DNA of 64,000 bases from Piliocolobus tephrosceles (taxonomy: Eukaryota > Chordata > Mammalia > Primates > Cercopithecidae). The notes beneath the pieces were generated by a model, which saw only the letters and a program-made list of their open reading frames with translations, was not told the DNA's origin and searched no databases. Positions within the stretch are counted from its first letter, which is position 1, and every line of letters starts with the position of its first letter. Below, in pieces: positions 1 to 11,578 of the stretch. The position numbers and the translations under genes were made by a program. The DNA lies in contig NC_045436.1 in assembly GCF_002776525.5 (NCBI RefSeq), positions 5,867,918 through 5,931,917 on the forward strand. The letters run 5' to 3'.

Positions 1-774
1 TTTGTCTCTCCTGAATGTTTCATTTTCGTGTCAGCCTGAATGAAAAGTGGTTTATTTGACATGGCATTCATCAACAAATATTTACTGGACAATTATTTTA
101 TGAAGGAATTGTAAAATAAAACTTTAAAATAGTAAAATAAAGAGGTTGCAAATTTAGAAGAAACAGTAGATTTAGAATAAACGATCACACATAAAATATT
201 TAGTACAATTAGGACCAGGAAGTTTTTAAAGAAAAAGGAAGTCAGGCTTTCAAATCTTACTGATTAGGGGGTCAATTCTGTACAACCAAATTAGAAAATA
301 AAACTTGACCTCTGTCAAACATCATGTAATCAATCAACTTGGGTTATCTTTGAGTTTCAAATTAGAACACGCTGTGTTCCCTTTGATGACAACATCTTTG
401 TGAAGCTGGTTTTTTGGTGGTTGCCAAGATAAAAAGCAGGATTGTGCAAACATCAGCGTGGAGCAGGAAGAGGAGTGGCCATGCCCCAGGTAATTCCCAG
501 GTTTGAGAAGTTCTGCAGTTTTCAGCATGTACATATATCCCCAGAGTAACGGGACTTATTTAAGAATAAAATAACATTTTTCATATTGCTACGAAGTTGC
601 TAGGACATAAGTACCTCCTGCTTAGTCATTTGGGTCTCACTAATGAGTAACCAGAACAACTAGGTGTTTCTTTTGCCCTAGCAGTTTTGTGGAGAAATTC
701 GTGAGGCACGAAAGATACCATGAACCAACGTCAGGGAACCCGGGTGTCTTGATTTCAGAAATAATAGAAATGCT
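1..774. other. Unannotated AT-rich intronic DNA
   Basis: No repeat family or exon recognised. Short open frames here are not supported by any motif. Confidence 0.6.
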
Positions 775-1069
775 GGATGGGTGCGGGGGCTCGCGCCTGT
801 AATCCCAGCACTTTGGGAGGTCGAGGCAGGCAAATCACCTGAGGTCAGGAGTTTGAGGCTGGTCTGTCCAGCATGGTGAAACCCCGTCTCTACTAAAAAT
901 ACAAAATTTAGCTGGGTGTGGTGGCGGGCACCTGTAATCCCAACTACTCAGGAGGCTGAGGCAGGAGAATCGCTTGAACCCGGGAGGCGGAGGCTGCTGT
1001 GAGCCGAGATCGCGCCATTGCACTCCAGCCTGGGCAACAGAGCGAGACTCCATTAAAAAAAAAAAAAAA
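775..1069 (+). repeat. AluS element
   Basis: Full-length dimeric Alu from 'ggatgggtgcgg' to a 14-A tail. Flanks share a short target duplication (aaatgct) at 768-774 and just after the tail. Left arm has the AluS-type 'tcacctgaggtcaggag'. Confidence 0.9.
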
Positions 1070-1154
1070 TGCTATCTTTAAATAAGAAAACACCATAATT
1101 ATGATCACTCCTGATATATCTATCACACTGGTCAGAATTTTTAGGAACTTTACA

Positions 1155-1310
1155 TAACTTCGCCATTATGTCATTGTGCAGATGAGGAAACTGAGCCGCA
1201 GAGAAGTTAAGAAGCACATCCCAGCTCACAGAGATGGGAGAATGCTAGAGCCTGAAATCAAGCCTGGGACTGTCCAACCCAAAGGTGTCACTCTTCATTT
1301 TACCACAGTC
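1155..1310 (-). repeat. MIR fragment
   Basis: 'gcagatgaggaaactgag..cagagaagttaag' is the reverse complement of the MIR core, followed by decayed 'tcacagagatggg'. Ancient tRNA-derived SINE. Confidence 0.7.
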
Positions 1311-1409
1311 CCTCTCCCTCCAGCAACCACTGGAGCACATTGTAAACAACACTCAATAAATAGTGAGTCTGAAAAAAAAAAAAAAAGAATCCGTTACCAT
1401 CTGTAGTAG

Positions 1410-1838
1410 CTGAGTGGTGGCCCCTGAAAGGGTACATCTAAGTCCTAACCCCCAGAACCTGTGAATTGAGCTTGACTTAGGAAAGGGTCTTTGCAGATAT
1501 GATTAAGTTAAGGAGCTCGAGATGAGAAGATCGTCCTGGATTCCTCAGGTGGGCCCTAAATCTAACAACAGGTGTTTTCATAGAGAAGAAGACAGGAGGA
1601 CACAGAGAAGACAAAAAAGCTTTGTGAGGACAGAGGCAGATACCGGAGAGATGTAGCCACAGACTAAGGAGGACTTGGAGGCACCAGAGGCTGGAAGGGA
1701 CAGGGAAGGAATCTCCCCTAGATCCAACACGTCGATTTCAGCCTTCGGGCTCCAGAACTGTGAGAGAATACACTTCTGGGGTTGTAAGCCACCCAGTGCA
1801 TGCTGCTCTGCTATGGCAGCCCTAGGAAATAATGAGCC
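1410..1838 (+). repeat. MLT1-type LTR (ERVL-MaLR)
   Basis: Diagnostic phrases in order: 'taacccccagaacctgtgaat', 'gggtctttgcagatatgatt', 'ggtgggccctaaatc', 'ctccagaactgtgagag', 'taagccacccagt', 'ggcagccctagg'. This is a solo mammalian MaLR LTR lacking internal retroviral sequence; no gene remains. Confidence 0.8.
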
Positions 1839-2288
1839 ATCCTTGGTTCCAAGTCACCAAATGATTAAGATTGTTACAAATCACTTAAACATCCAAATTA
1901 CCTGGTTAGCTACCAATAGCTTTTACAAGTCCAAAATCTGAAAATAGTCTTCTATTCCCTATGTACCAAGGAGCTGACTCTTTTGATAGATCTTAACGGC
2001 CTGCATTTTTAAAATCATTCATTTAATAAAATATTTTTTATTTTACTTTATAAAGTTTTTAAGTTCATTAGCAGGCTATTAAAAGATGAGCACTCTTAAT
2101 CAGAGCTGATGAAATGTAGCAACTGACGCTACAAGTACAAGGCTGGAAAAAATTCAAAAATGCATCTCAAAACAATCATCCTGAAATTAGGCAGAACGTT
2201 GTCTCCAAGGTAATGGTGAGCTTTGAAAATCAAAGTTGTCACACAGGAGCAATGGCATTTGAAAGAGTAAACTTTGGGAATAAAATAG
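1839..2288. other. Unannotated AT-rich intronic DNA
   Basis: Nothing recognised; T/A-rich around 2010-2060. Confidence 0.6.
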
Positions 2289-2588
2289 ATTTTTGTGTGT
2301 GTGTGTGAAACAGAGTCTTGCTCTGTTGCCCAGGTCGGAGTGCAGTGGCACCATCTCGGTTCACTGCAACCTCCACCTCCTGGGTTCAAATAATTCTCCT
2401 GCCTTAGCCTCCTGAGTAGCTGGGATTAGAGGCGTCCACCACCATGCCCAGCTAATTTTTGTATTTTTAGTGGAGACGGGGTTTCACCATGTTGGTCAGG
2501 CTGGTCTCGAACTCCTGACTTGAGGTAATCTGCCCACCTTGGCCTCCCAAAATGCTGGGATTACAAGTGTGAGCCACCACACTCAACC
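2289..2588 (-). repeat. AluS element (antisense)
   Basis: Reverse-complement Alu: 'gagtcttgctctgttgcccagg' through 'gggattacaagtgtgagccacc'. A (TG)n run replaces part of the poly-T end at 2294-2306. Confidence 0.9.
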
Positions 2589-2623
2589 ATCAGTAAAGTT
2601 TTTTAAAGTGACAAATGAGCTTG

Positions 2624-2683
2624 CTTCTTGCATGTTAATTTACTAGCACAAACTGGATGATGGCAATGCTATTCACAGGGATA
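2624..2683. repeat. 60-bp duplicated segment, copy 1
   Basis: Starts 'cttcttgcatgttaattt' and ends 'cacagggata'. It matches 3858-3917 at 57 of 60 positions by eye and is not part of a repeat family I recognise. Confidence 0.85.
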
Positions 2684-2808
2684 ATGTGTATCTAAAATGC
2701 TTTTATGTTTTGTTTTAATAACAGTTATAGTGGAGGAACCAGTCTCACAAAAGGTATGTTAATGAGAATGGAAGAAGATTTTAAAGTAATTTCAGCAAGT
2801 TCAGAATT

Positions 2809-3103
2809 GTTTTATTTTGTTTCTTGAGACAGGGTCTCATTCTGTTGCCCAGGATGGAGTGCAGTGGCGCAATCATAGCTCACTGCAGCCTCCACCTTCT
2901 AGGCTCAAGCAATCCTCCCACCTCAGCCTCCCAAGTAACTGGGACCTCAGGCACACACCCCCATATCCAGCTAATTTTCTGATTTTTTTGTAGAGAAGGG
3001 GTTTTGCCACGTTGCCCAGGATGGTCTTGAACTCCTGGGCTCAAGCCATCCGCCTACCTTGGCCTCCAAAAGCACTGGGATTTACAAGCATGAGCACCCA
3101 GCC
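2809..3103 (-). repeat. AluJ element (antisense)
   Basis: Reverse Alu with older AluJ features ('cactgcagcctccaccttctaggctcaagcaatcc') and many CpG losses. Confidence 0.88.
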
Positions 3104-5244
3104 AGCTCAGGATTTTTTAACTTTTACTCAAAATAAAGTCAGAGATACTGTATTTTCAAAATTCATCTTTAATCAATTCCAATTTTTTTTCGGTCAAGTT
3201 AGTTAATTGTACATCATCTGTTGATGAAATCAACGGTTTCCATACTTCTGGATCATAGAAGCTAACCTTAAAATGCCACACATTGTGAACAAGGTCCTGA
3301 GCGTGACTGTTCCGCAGCTCACACCACACCTGAATGACCTCAGTGAGACGAGTTCACCGATCATGAGTTTGGATGTTGGTGAAATATCAAACTGCTATTA
3401 GTGTTTCAATGCCTACTCTCAATGTCTAAATATATGTCCTTGTGGACCTGTCTGCCAACCCCACTCTGAGTAGCTCTAAAACAAACGCTGACCTCCCTAA
3501 GCAAGTGCCAAGGCCTCATCCAATAAAGTGAGGGTCCTACGGCTTCCTGAGCATCGGAGATAAAGGAAGGAGACAAGTCTTCTTTCCACTGGAAATTCTC
3601 TCCTTCGGGATAGATGAAGAATTGATTACAGCCTTTCAGGAAAGCTGTGTCTAAACAGGAAATTGCCATGAACCAGGAGAATTCTGGATAATAAATTTTT
3701 TAAATGACAGGTTATCTCAGCTGAAGTATCACGTACATTAAAGAGCCTCAATGTGTTCTGAATTTTGCTTGCGTGTTACTAAGCTTCCTCTTAGGTAGGC
3801 CGTGACTCACAGGAAAGGAAAGGTACAATGAATGTACCTCACCAAAGGGTGCTTTATCTTCTTGCATGTTAATTTACTAACACAAACTGGATGATAGCAA
3901 TGCTACTCACAGGGATACATCAAAGACATGCACACACTGCCCTGAGTGCATAAAACTATATGCATGTGTGCATTCAAGATACCGTCATTATTATTTCCCT
4001 CCTTATTTACGATGCCCATTTCAGAGTTTACTAAAATGAGTAAGATAATGTCTCTATAATGAAAACTCATAATGTGCAAAAGTATCCATGCTCTGGCCAC
4101 CAAATTAAATCTCCAAATATTTTAAGAACTGTTTATTCCTAAAAATCCCTTGTTTCATTAATCAGAATGAAAGTGAGGTGACGTATCATTTGCAAGACAT
4201 AGAAGTGGTTACAACAGATAGGACTGATGAAGTTTTGAAATAAGACAAACTGTCACTCAGCACACACTTGTTCATGGAACAACTCTAAGAATACAGGCGG
4301 GCTAGTAGTTCTAAATATGCAACAGTTCCAAGCACCAATACCTCTCCTTTAAGTAAACTTCTTTGTGATTAAATTCTCAGTTTCTTTAAAAGTTCTTAGT
4401 TTCTTAAAATCTAGGCTTTTCATTTCTTCTCTTCAGACACAGTTCTGCCTACAGACTACTCATGTATAATCATAATTCAGTGCTTTGGTCAATATTTTCC
4501 AATTTTGAGCAACTTTGGTATACAGAAAAAAAAAAAAAAAGACACCAGCAGGCCTTACAATAAAGTAAAAGATACTGTCGTCAATAAACTCAAGATCCAC
4601 TGTGGAAAAAAAAAAAAAAGAAAATATACAAAAGCCTTACAGGAGAAATAAAAATTGATATCCATCAATCACAGCCCTACAAACAAAGACCAGCCGTGCT
4701 GAAGCAATTACCCTGAGTAGATTCAGATGGGCCAGGTCAGGCTACGCGAGGCTACAGCTTCCTCAGCACAGATGAGAGCGACGGTTTCACACAGACTGCA
4801 AAGAAACTCCAGATGGAAGGAACAGCGTTTGCCAAGGCTTGGAGGAAGACTGCAGAAGTACTTACATTTAAATTCTATTAGTAGTTAGTTACTCTTAGGA
4901 AGTTGGATTGGGGTGGTGAAGATTTCATGTTGAAATTTATTTATATGTCCCTTGTTTGAAGTTCCTGCAGGAAAGCATTTCTTTTGCCATTGAAAGAAGT
5001 AACCCTTTTTCTCCCAGGAATGTTGTGAAATACAAAATCTAAATCTGAAATGCATATGGTTCATTTCAACAAAAAAATTAAGGATGCTTCAGGGTATATA
5101 AAGTACTGTGTATCAGGTTTTTCACCTTAAAAATTAAGAACTAAACATTTCACTTTGTTATCACTGTTACATCCCCCCTCTTGAAATGCAAACGCCATCA
5201 CTAGAAAGCTCTGCATGAGAAGAGGGGAGCAGAGGAAACTAGCA
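3104..5244. other. Mostly unique intronic DNA
   Basis: Holds copy 2 of a 60-bp duplication (3858-3917) and two A-runs (4526-4540, 4606-4619) without a visible retroelement body. No exon seen. Confidence 0.55.
3858..3917. repeat. 60-bp duplicated segment, copy 2
   Basis: Direct-orientation partner of 2624-2683, 1,234 bp away, with three substitutions and no gap. Confidence 0.85.
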
Positions 5245-5425
5245 GTTTCTGAGTACTCTTTAGTCCCAGGCACAATGTCAGTTACTTTAACGCACTACCG
5301 TCCCATTAGTATTAATTCTCATAACAACCCTATAAATTAGGAATAAGTACTTGTTTCTACAAGTGAAGAAAGACTCAGAGTTTAAAAGCATTTTTCCAAG
5401 ATCATACAGCTACGTGGGGGCTACA
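5245..5425 (-). repeat. MIR element
   Basis: 'attctcataacaaccctata' and 'caagatcatacagct' match the reverse MIR consensus at expected spacing; diverged. Confidence 0.75.
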
Positions 5426-6701
5426 TTTCATACATGACTAGAACTCAAAGTTCAGTTCAATTTCCCCGCACTCCCAAACTGCTGGGCCCCTGGGCCTTGC
5501 CTCTGATCTTCAGCCCTGGCCTTCTGTCCCTCTCACTTCAGTTTCCCTCCGACTCTTTCTGGAATAAGCAGATAGACTTATTCACCCTTACAATTCTCAG
5601 GGTGTTAACCCCAAAATGCTGCATTCCAGGCCTAAGGGAAAGACAAACCTAAACACGAACTTCTAGTTGTTGCTGTTTCTTTTCCACCTTCCCCTTTTTC
5701 TGGTCAACAGGGTGATACCCACTAGGGAGCTTTTAGGTATGTATGAGGCAGTTTTGCTTGAGAGGGTACCTCTGGTATTTAGCAGATGAGGTTCCAGGGC
5801 ACGCATGGGGTGGAGCCCCAGAATGCATGCTCCTGAGCGGGCTTCCCACTGTCCTGCGGGACCTCCATGCTGGGGAGCATCTGTGTGTAATTATCTGCAC
5901 TTAGACCATCACTCCATTTTACATAAAAACACCAAACTCTTTCCCCAGCTTTAATAAAGCTGAGTTTTCCAGGATTACAACTGGAGATGGAACAAACTAA
6001 ACTTTGTTTTGTTTGAAATATTGCCCTGAGTTGATTCTTGTTTCAGAAAATTGTGTCGCCAGTGACCCATGCAACCCCAGGCGTCAGACTGCTTGTGCGT
6101 TCACAGCGATTCCCCTAAGAAGCAAAGAAGCCAGCAGCTTCCTGCATTTTCTAGTGAAGACCTATCCAAGCATGTACATACGAAAATACACCTCATTTTA
6201 CTATACGTTACATTCTTCTCATTTCTCATTTATTTTACGATTAAGAAGCATATTGATTTTTTGAAATTATGTGTGTAGATAAATTGTAGATAAATTATGT
6301 GTGTAGATAAATCTTATTATTTCAGGATAAGAAAAGAAGCATTACCAAAGTATTGTTGTTGTTGTTGTTTTAAAGGGAGGCTCATTGAGGCTAACAAGGC
6401 CAAGAACTGCTGCTCTAAATCAAGGAATTGTTGAGTGAAAGATTTTGGATATTTGTTTTAATTAACTCTGTCACTAATTGCTGTACAACTGAATAAGTCA
6501 GTAAAGGAGACAAGAATTAAAGACAGGCTATATAGAAATAAAGATAAAATAAAGTTAGGCTATCTAAAATTTCTGAAGGCCTTTATATACTTAGACCCAA
6601 GTGCTTGAATAATTCTCCCTTTCCCGATTTAAGACAAAGGGCTTGGGCCAAGGCATTCAGGATAGACAGAGATTTTTCAATTAAACACAACATTTACAGC
6701 T
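5426..6701. other. Unannotated intronic DNA with short tandem duplication
   Basis: Contains a 28-bp tandem duplication at 6264-6312 (unit begins 'aaattatgtgtgtagataaat') and a (TTG)n run at 6356-6370. No exon or transposon recognised. Confidence 0.55.
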
Positions 6702-7016
6702 TTATTTTATTTTTATTTTTTATTTTTTATTTTTTCGAGAGGGAGTCTCGCTCTGTTGCCCAGGCAGTAGTGCAGGGGTGCGATCTTGGCTCACTGCAAC
6801 CTCTGCCTCCTGGGTTCATGCGATTCTCCTGCCTCAGCCCCCCAGGTAGCTGGGATTACAGGCACCACCACTACGCCCAGCTAATTTTTGTATTTTTAGT
6901 AGAGACGAAGTTTTGCATGTTGGCCAGGCTGGTCTCAAACTCCTGACCTCAGGTGATCCACCCGTCACAGCCTCCCAAAGTGCTAGGATTACAGGCATGA
7001 GCCACCGCGCCTGGCC
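6702..7016 (-). repeat. AluS element (antisense)
   Basis: Poly-T end enriched in TTTTA units, then a full reverse Alu ending 'gagccaccgcgcctggcc'. Flanked by imperfect target duplication 'aa(c/t)atttaca' (6688-6697; 7017-7026). Confidence 0.9.
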
Positions 7017-7347
7017 AATATTTACATCTTTAAATAGACAGAATCAAGTTTGAATTTCTTAATTCTGCCAGCACATCTTAATTCTTAAACACCCCACCTT
7101 CTGCTTACTTTCCTATTTTTATTCTCTATGTCCATTTTTCCACTATTTAATTTTTTTAATCACATGATAGCTATTATCTCCCTAACACATCTTAAATACT
7201 TTTGCAGGGAGGCAAGATGAAGCTCAGTGTAAATAATAAAATGCTCTTTCAAACAGGAGATACTACAATTCTAATTATCACATAAATGTAATTATTAGCA
7301 ATACCCAAGTTGGGCACAATGTACAATGTCTTAATACTTCTGGGTTT
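7017..7347. other. Spacer between inverted Alus
   Basis: AT-rich unique DNA separating a minus and a plus Alu. No feature recognised. Confidence 0.6.
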
Positions 7348-7655
7348 TGGCCAGGTGCAGTGGCTCACACCTGTAATCCTAGCACTTTGGGAGGATGAGG
7401 CGGGTGGATCACCTGAGGTCAGGAGTTCGAGCCCAGCCCGGCCAACATGGTGAAACCCTGTCTCTACTAAAAATACAAAAGTTAGCCGGGTGTGGTGGCA
7501 GGCACCTGTAATCCCAGCTACTCAGGGGGCTGAGGCTGGAGAATCCCTTGAACCCAGGAGGTGGAGGTTGCAGTGAGCTGAGATCATGCCATTGCACTCC
7601 AGCTTGGGCAACAAGAGTGAAACTCTGCCTCAAAACAACAACAATAACAACAACA
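7348..7655 (+). repeat. AluS element
   Basis: Full-length: 'ggccaggtgcagtggctcac' through a tail of CAACAA units. Forms an inverted pair with the Alu at 6702-7016. Confidence 0.9.
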
Positions 7656-8516
7656 ATTGGGATTTTCATATAGCTTTTTATGCAAATGCTTTAATTTCAA
7701 TAAGAATTAGACAGGCTTAGGAAAAGCCATTCCCAATTACGTCTTTGGCTAAATTTACAGGATTAAAGTAAATCGCTATCACTTAAAATACACTGGGGAA
7801 AGGCATAGTATTTGTGTCTGTCCACAAACTCCAATAAGTGTTGTACGTGAGCCAGATAATCTGCTTCAGAAATTATCCAAGAGCTTAAGGAGAAATTTCG
7901 CTATTGATGCACATTAAAAATGTAAACACTGGCTAATACAAACATTAACTAATAAACTATTCAGAAAGCAATGTCATATTTATATAGTTTTGTCATTTAG
8001 CATGTGAATCTGCCTCTCAACAACTCCATATGGATTCTAAGGAAAAACGGAAAAATAGAGGCAAGCTCTGTAGAATAAGTGCCTTATAAATACTAGGTAT
8101 TTTTGAAGTAGTATTCTGCAAGAGGCTATAAATATTGTTCAAATGAGGAGCTGTCATGTAGGACATTTCTTTAGTTCTAAAGCTGCAGAAACACCCACAT
8201 CTTCCACAGTTCTGACAGGGAGTTGGGAAACAACGTTGTTGTAGGAAGCCGGGTTCCCCATTTCCTAGCCAAATTTAAGCTGCTTCAACAAGAGCAGCCA
8301 TGCTACTTTTCACTAGGCTCAAAACAGTAACTAATTATTCAAGACTGACATGAGCCCTTAAGTGAATCACAGCAAATCTAGGCGCTCAAGATCTTCACAG
8401 GGATTAAAACCCCTCAGTAACAACATTGGTATGTTCAGGCTGATGTTGAGGTTAACATAGAAAGGAAAAAAATGCCTACCAAACATTTCTACTGTGTAAT
8501 TAATATACTGTATCAA
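7656..8516. other. Unannotated intronic DNA
   Basis: No repeat or exon recognised. Confidence 0.55.
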
Positions 8517-8585
8517 TACATTAATGTATATACTGCTACATTAATGTATATACTGATACATACATATACTGTATGTATATACTGA
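8517..8585. repeat. AT-rich 20-bp tandem repeat
   Basis: Units 'tacattaatgtatatactg(c/a)' at 8517-8536 and 8537-8556, then a related 29-bp unit to 8585. The units are partly palindromic and could form cruciforms. Confidence 0.8.
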
Positions 8586-8609
8586 TATAATTAATACATT
8601 GTATCACTA

Positions 8610-9063
8610 TATCGCATCAATACCTCAAACTCAATATATCTAAAATGGAACTCATCAATGTCCCCAACCCCATACCTGCTCCTCCTCATGCATTTCTATC
8701 CAAGCAAATGGCACCTCTCCCTTACTCAGGAACTGGGTATCGCCTTGACTCCTCCTTCCTGCTCATCTGCTACATCCTCACAGTCACTGACACCTGTCAG
8801 TCAGCTGAGTCTCCAAAGCACGTCTCAGCTCTGCCCACGACTCAGCTTCTCCACCATCATCAACTGCTCCACGCTATCTCCTTCCCAGGTCTGGATCCTT
8901 GAAACAGCCCTTCCCTGGTCTCCACGCCTCCCTTCTTGCCCGCTCCAATACTTCTCTGCCTTCCACAATGCAAGTTGTTATTATATTGCTCTCTAGATTA
9001 AACACTCTCTACAGTTTCTCGTTTATTGCCTCTTAAGAGCATGCAAATTCCTTACCCCCATGA
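8610..9063 (+). repeat. LINE-2 fragment (ORF2 3' portion)
   Basis: 'ctcaaactcaatatatctaaaatggaactcatc..ccccaacccc..cctgctcctcct' follows the L2 consensus, later 'caacacgctatctcc' and 'cccttccctggtctcc'. Two overlapping short frames are decayed L2 coding sequence, not host genes. Confidence 0.75.
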
Positions 9064-9183
9064 GTAGGGTAACCATACATTCCCATTTGCCTGGGATGGT
9101 TGCAGCTTATGCCTGCTCTTCTTGTGCAATTATTAATAGTGCCCTCTTTCACTGGCCCAAGCGTTCCAGTTTACAAGGTCATC
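9064..9183. mobile_element. Short terminal-inverted-repeat element inside L2
   Basis: Starts 'tagggtaaccatac' and ends 'acaaggtcatcc', a diverged inverted match. The internal 'attaatagtgccctctttcac' belongs to a mammalian non-autonomous DNA-transposon family I recognise but cannot name. L2 sequence resumes right after it ('caacctacaaggcacc'). Confidence 0.5.
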
Positions 9184-9345
9184 CAACCTACAAGGCACCT
9201 CCTGACTCGCCTTACCCTACAGATTCACATTCAGCTTGCACCACACTACCTTTACAGTACAGCGAATTCCTTTCAGTCCCTTTCTTTCACAATAGTCTGT
9301 GTAATCTAAGTGAACAGGAGACTTGTGTCTTTCACTGTTCCTAGA
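9184..9345 (+). repeat. LINE-2 fragment, continuation
   Basis: 'cctacaaggcacctcctgact' matches the L2 stretch that normally follows the first part, so this and 8610-9063 were one element before the insertion. Confidence 0.6.
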
Positions 9346-9440
9346 CACTTCACAACGAATATATTGATTGCATATAGACACTAGATAACTCTGAATAAAT
9401 CAATAGAAGAGAGTACCAGGAATATGGTAGCTCCATAATT

Positions 9441-9745
9441 TTTTTTGGCGGGGGGAGGCGGGGTGAAGGAATCTTACTCTGTCGCCCAGGCTGGAGTACA
9501 GTGGCACGATCTTGGCTCACTGCAACCTCCACCTCCTGGGTTCAAGCGATTCTCCTGCCTCAGCCACCTAAGTAGCTGAGACTACAGGCGTGTGCCACCA
9601 TACCCAGCTAATTTTTGTATTTTTAGTAAAGACGGGGTTTCACCATGTTGGCCATCCTGGTCTTGAACTCCTGACCTCAGGTGATCTGCCCGCCTCAGCA
9701 TCCCAAAGTGCTGGGATTACAAGTGTGAGCCACCATGCCCAACCA
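9441..9745 (-). repeat. AluS element with perfect target duplication
   Basis: Reverse Alu flanked by 'gtagctccataatt' at 9427-9440 and 9746-9759, a 14-bp perfect target-site duplication that fixes both edges. Confidence 0.95.
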
Positions 9746-9759
9746 GTAGCTCCATAATT

Positions 9760-10228
9760 AATATATTATAGTAGATGATAAATAAAGATCTTTTGAGAAA
9801 TTAAAAGGAAAAATTACTCAACAAGCTAGGATTTGGGTTTAACACAATCATCTTAACAAGAACAAACACGACAGTTTCTAGATGAATATTTTTAAGAATT
9901 ATTTTGATACTAACAAAGACACTTTTGTTGTCCCCCAATAGAAATTTCTATTTTAACCAGTATGGCTTATGTTCAGCCTCTTTGATTTGACGATATCTGC
10001 AGAAACCACATATGATCCTGGGAATATCATACAAGAAAAAAAGAAAATTTGTAGATCTAGATCAGTATTTGAACTGATATTGAAGTTATTCAGAAATAGA
10101 CTTAAAACATCCAAAAAATATGACCTCTTCCTCCAAAACAGAGGGAAATAAATATAGCTTCACATTATTCTGTTAAGCTTTAGAACAGAATATTGAAGAC
10201 TAACTTCCTTCTTGAAAACAAAAGTTAT
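9760..10228. other. Unannotated AT-rich intronic DNA
   Basis: Nothing recognised. Confidence 0.55.
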
Positions 10229-10528
10229 AGCCGGAGCAGTGGCTCACACCTGTAATCCCAGCACTTTGGGAGGCTAAGGCAGGAGGATGGCTTGAACAAA
10301 AGAGTTGGAGACTAGCCTGGGCAACATAATGAGACTGTCTCTAGGGAAAGCACACACACACACACAGGCATGGTGGCACACACCTGTAGTCCCCGCTACT
10401 TGGGAGGCTGAGGCGGGAGGATCACTTGAGCCCAGGAGTGAGCCATGATCATGCCACTGCACTCCAGACTGGGTGGCAGAGTAAGATCCTGTCTCAAACA
10501 ATAAAAAATAACAACTAAAAATAAAAAT
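10229..10528 (+). repeat. AluJ element
   Basis: Diverged Alu with internal (CA)n at 10350-10366 where the middle A-rich linker normally sits. First of three head-to-tail Alu units. Confidence 0.85.
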
Positions 10529-10704
10529 CTTAGCTGGGCTTGGTGGCACATGTCTGTAGCCCCAGCAACTCTGGAGGCTGAGCTGGGAGAATCACTTGAG
10601 CCCAAGAGTTTGAGACTGCAGTAAGCCATGACTGTACCAGCGCACTCCAGCCTGGATGACAGAGTAAGACCCTGTCTTAAAAAAAAAAAAAAAAAAAAAA
10701 AAAA
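10529..10704 (+). repeat. Alu right-arm monomer (AluJ/FRAM-like)
   Basis: A single Alu arm ('tagctgggcttggtggcaca' to a poly-A of about 24) without a left arm, directly behind the preceding AluJ. Confidence 0.75.
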
Positions 10705-10707
10705 TTC

Positions 10708-11000
10708 CAGCCAGGCGTGGTAGCTCACACCTGTAATCCCAGCACTTTAAGAGGCTGGGGGGGCTGATCACAAGGTCAGGAGATCGAGACCATCCTGGCT
10801 AACACGGTGAAACTCCATCTCTACTAAAAATACAAAAAATTAGCCGGGTGTGGTGGTGGCGCCTGTGGTCCCAGCTACTCAGGAGGCTGAGGCAGGAGAA
10901 TGGCGTGAACCCGGGAGGCGGTGCTTGCAGTGAGCCGAGATCGCCCCACTGCACTCCAGTCTGGGCAACAGAGCGAGACTCCGTCTCAAAACAAAACAAG
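10708..11000 (+). repeat. AluY element
   Basis: AluY signature 'caaggtcaggagatcgagaccatcctggc'. Carries the non-monkey-type 'ggcgtgaac'. Pairs as an inverted repeat with the Alu at 11258, 257 bp away. Confidence 0.88.
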
Positions 11001-11257
11001 TTGTATAGCTAGGATAATTGGTTGTAATATTTTCTTGCTGTACAAAATTATTCACAGAGCAGTGAACATAACACCAACAAAACAGTAGTTGTAGCTCAGA
11101 AATACATTTGACTGGAAGCTTGTCGGTGTTGTGACCCTTCAACATACAATGCTGCTAAATGGTCCTTTTTTTTTTTTTGGTTTTATGTGGGAATGGCAGT
11201 GAGAAGTGAGAGTTACGAATCCCCTGCAAGGGCCCCTTTGTTCATCTGGTTTTCTGG

Positions 11258-11563
11258 TTTTTTTTTTTTTTTTTTTTTTTTTTTTGAGACGGAGTCTTGC
11301 TCTGTCGCCCAGGCTGGAGTGCAGTGGCCAGATCTCAGCTCACTGCAAGCTCCGCCTCCCGGGTTCACGCCATTCTCCTGCCTCAGCCTCCCAGTAGCTG
11401 GGACTACAGGCACCGCCACCTTGCCCGGCTAGTTTTTTGTATTTTTAGTAGAGACAGGGTTTCACCATGTTAGCCAGGATGGTCTTGATCTCCTGACCTC
11501 GTGATCCACCCGCCTTGGCCTCCCAAAGTGCTGGGATTACAGGCTTGAGCCACCGCACCTGGC
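11258..11563 (-). repeat. AluY element, Old World monkey-like (antisense)
   Basis: Poly-T of 25, then reverse AluY. Reads 'ggccagatctcagctcact', the complement of the 'gagctgagatctggcc' monkey-type right arm. Flanked by 'tgttcatctggtttt' at 11239-11253 and 11564-11578. Confidence 0.88.
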
Positions 11564-11578
11564 TGTTCATCTGGTTTT

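Noticed and set aside
835..1053. Alu-derived open frames (also at 7409, 10396, 20889, 50406, 52574, 61139 and others)
   Set aside because: Translations of Alu sequence (SVAQAGVQW-type peptides), a standard artefact.
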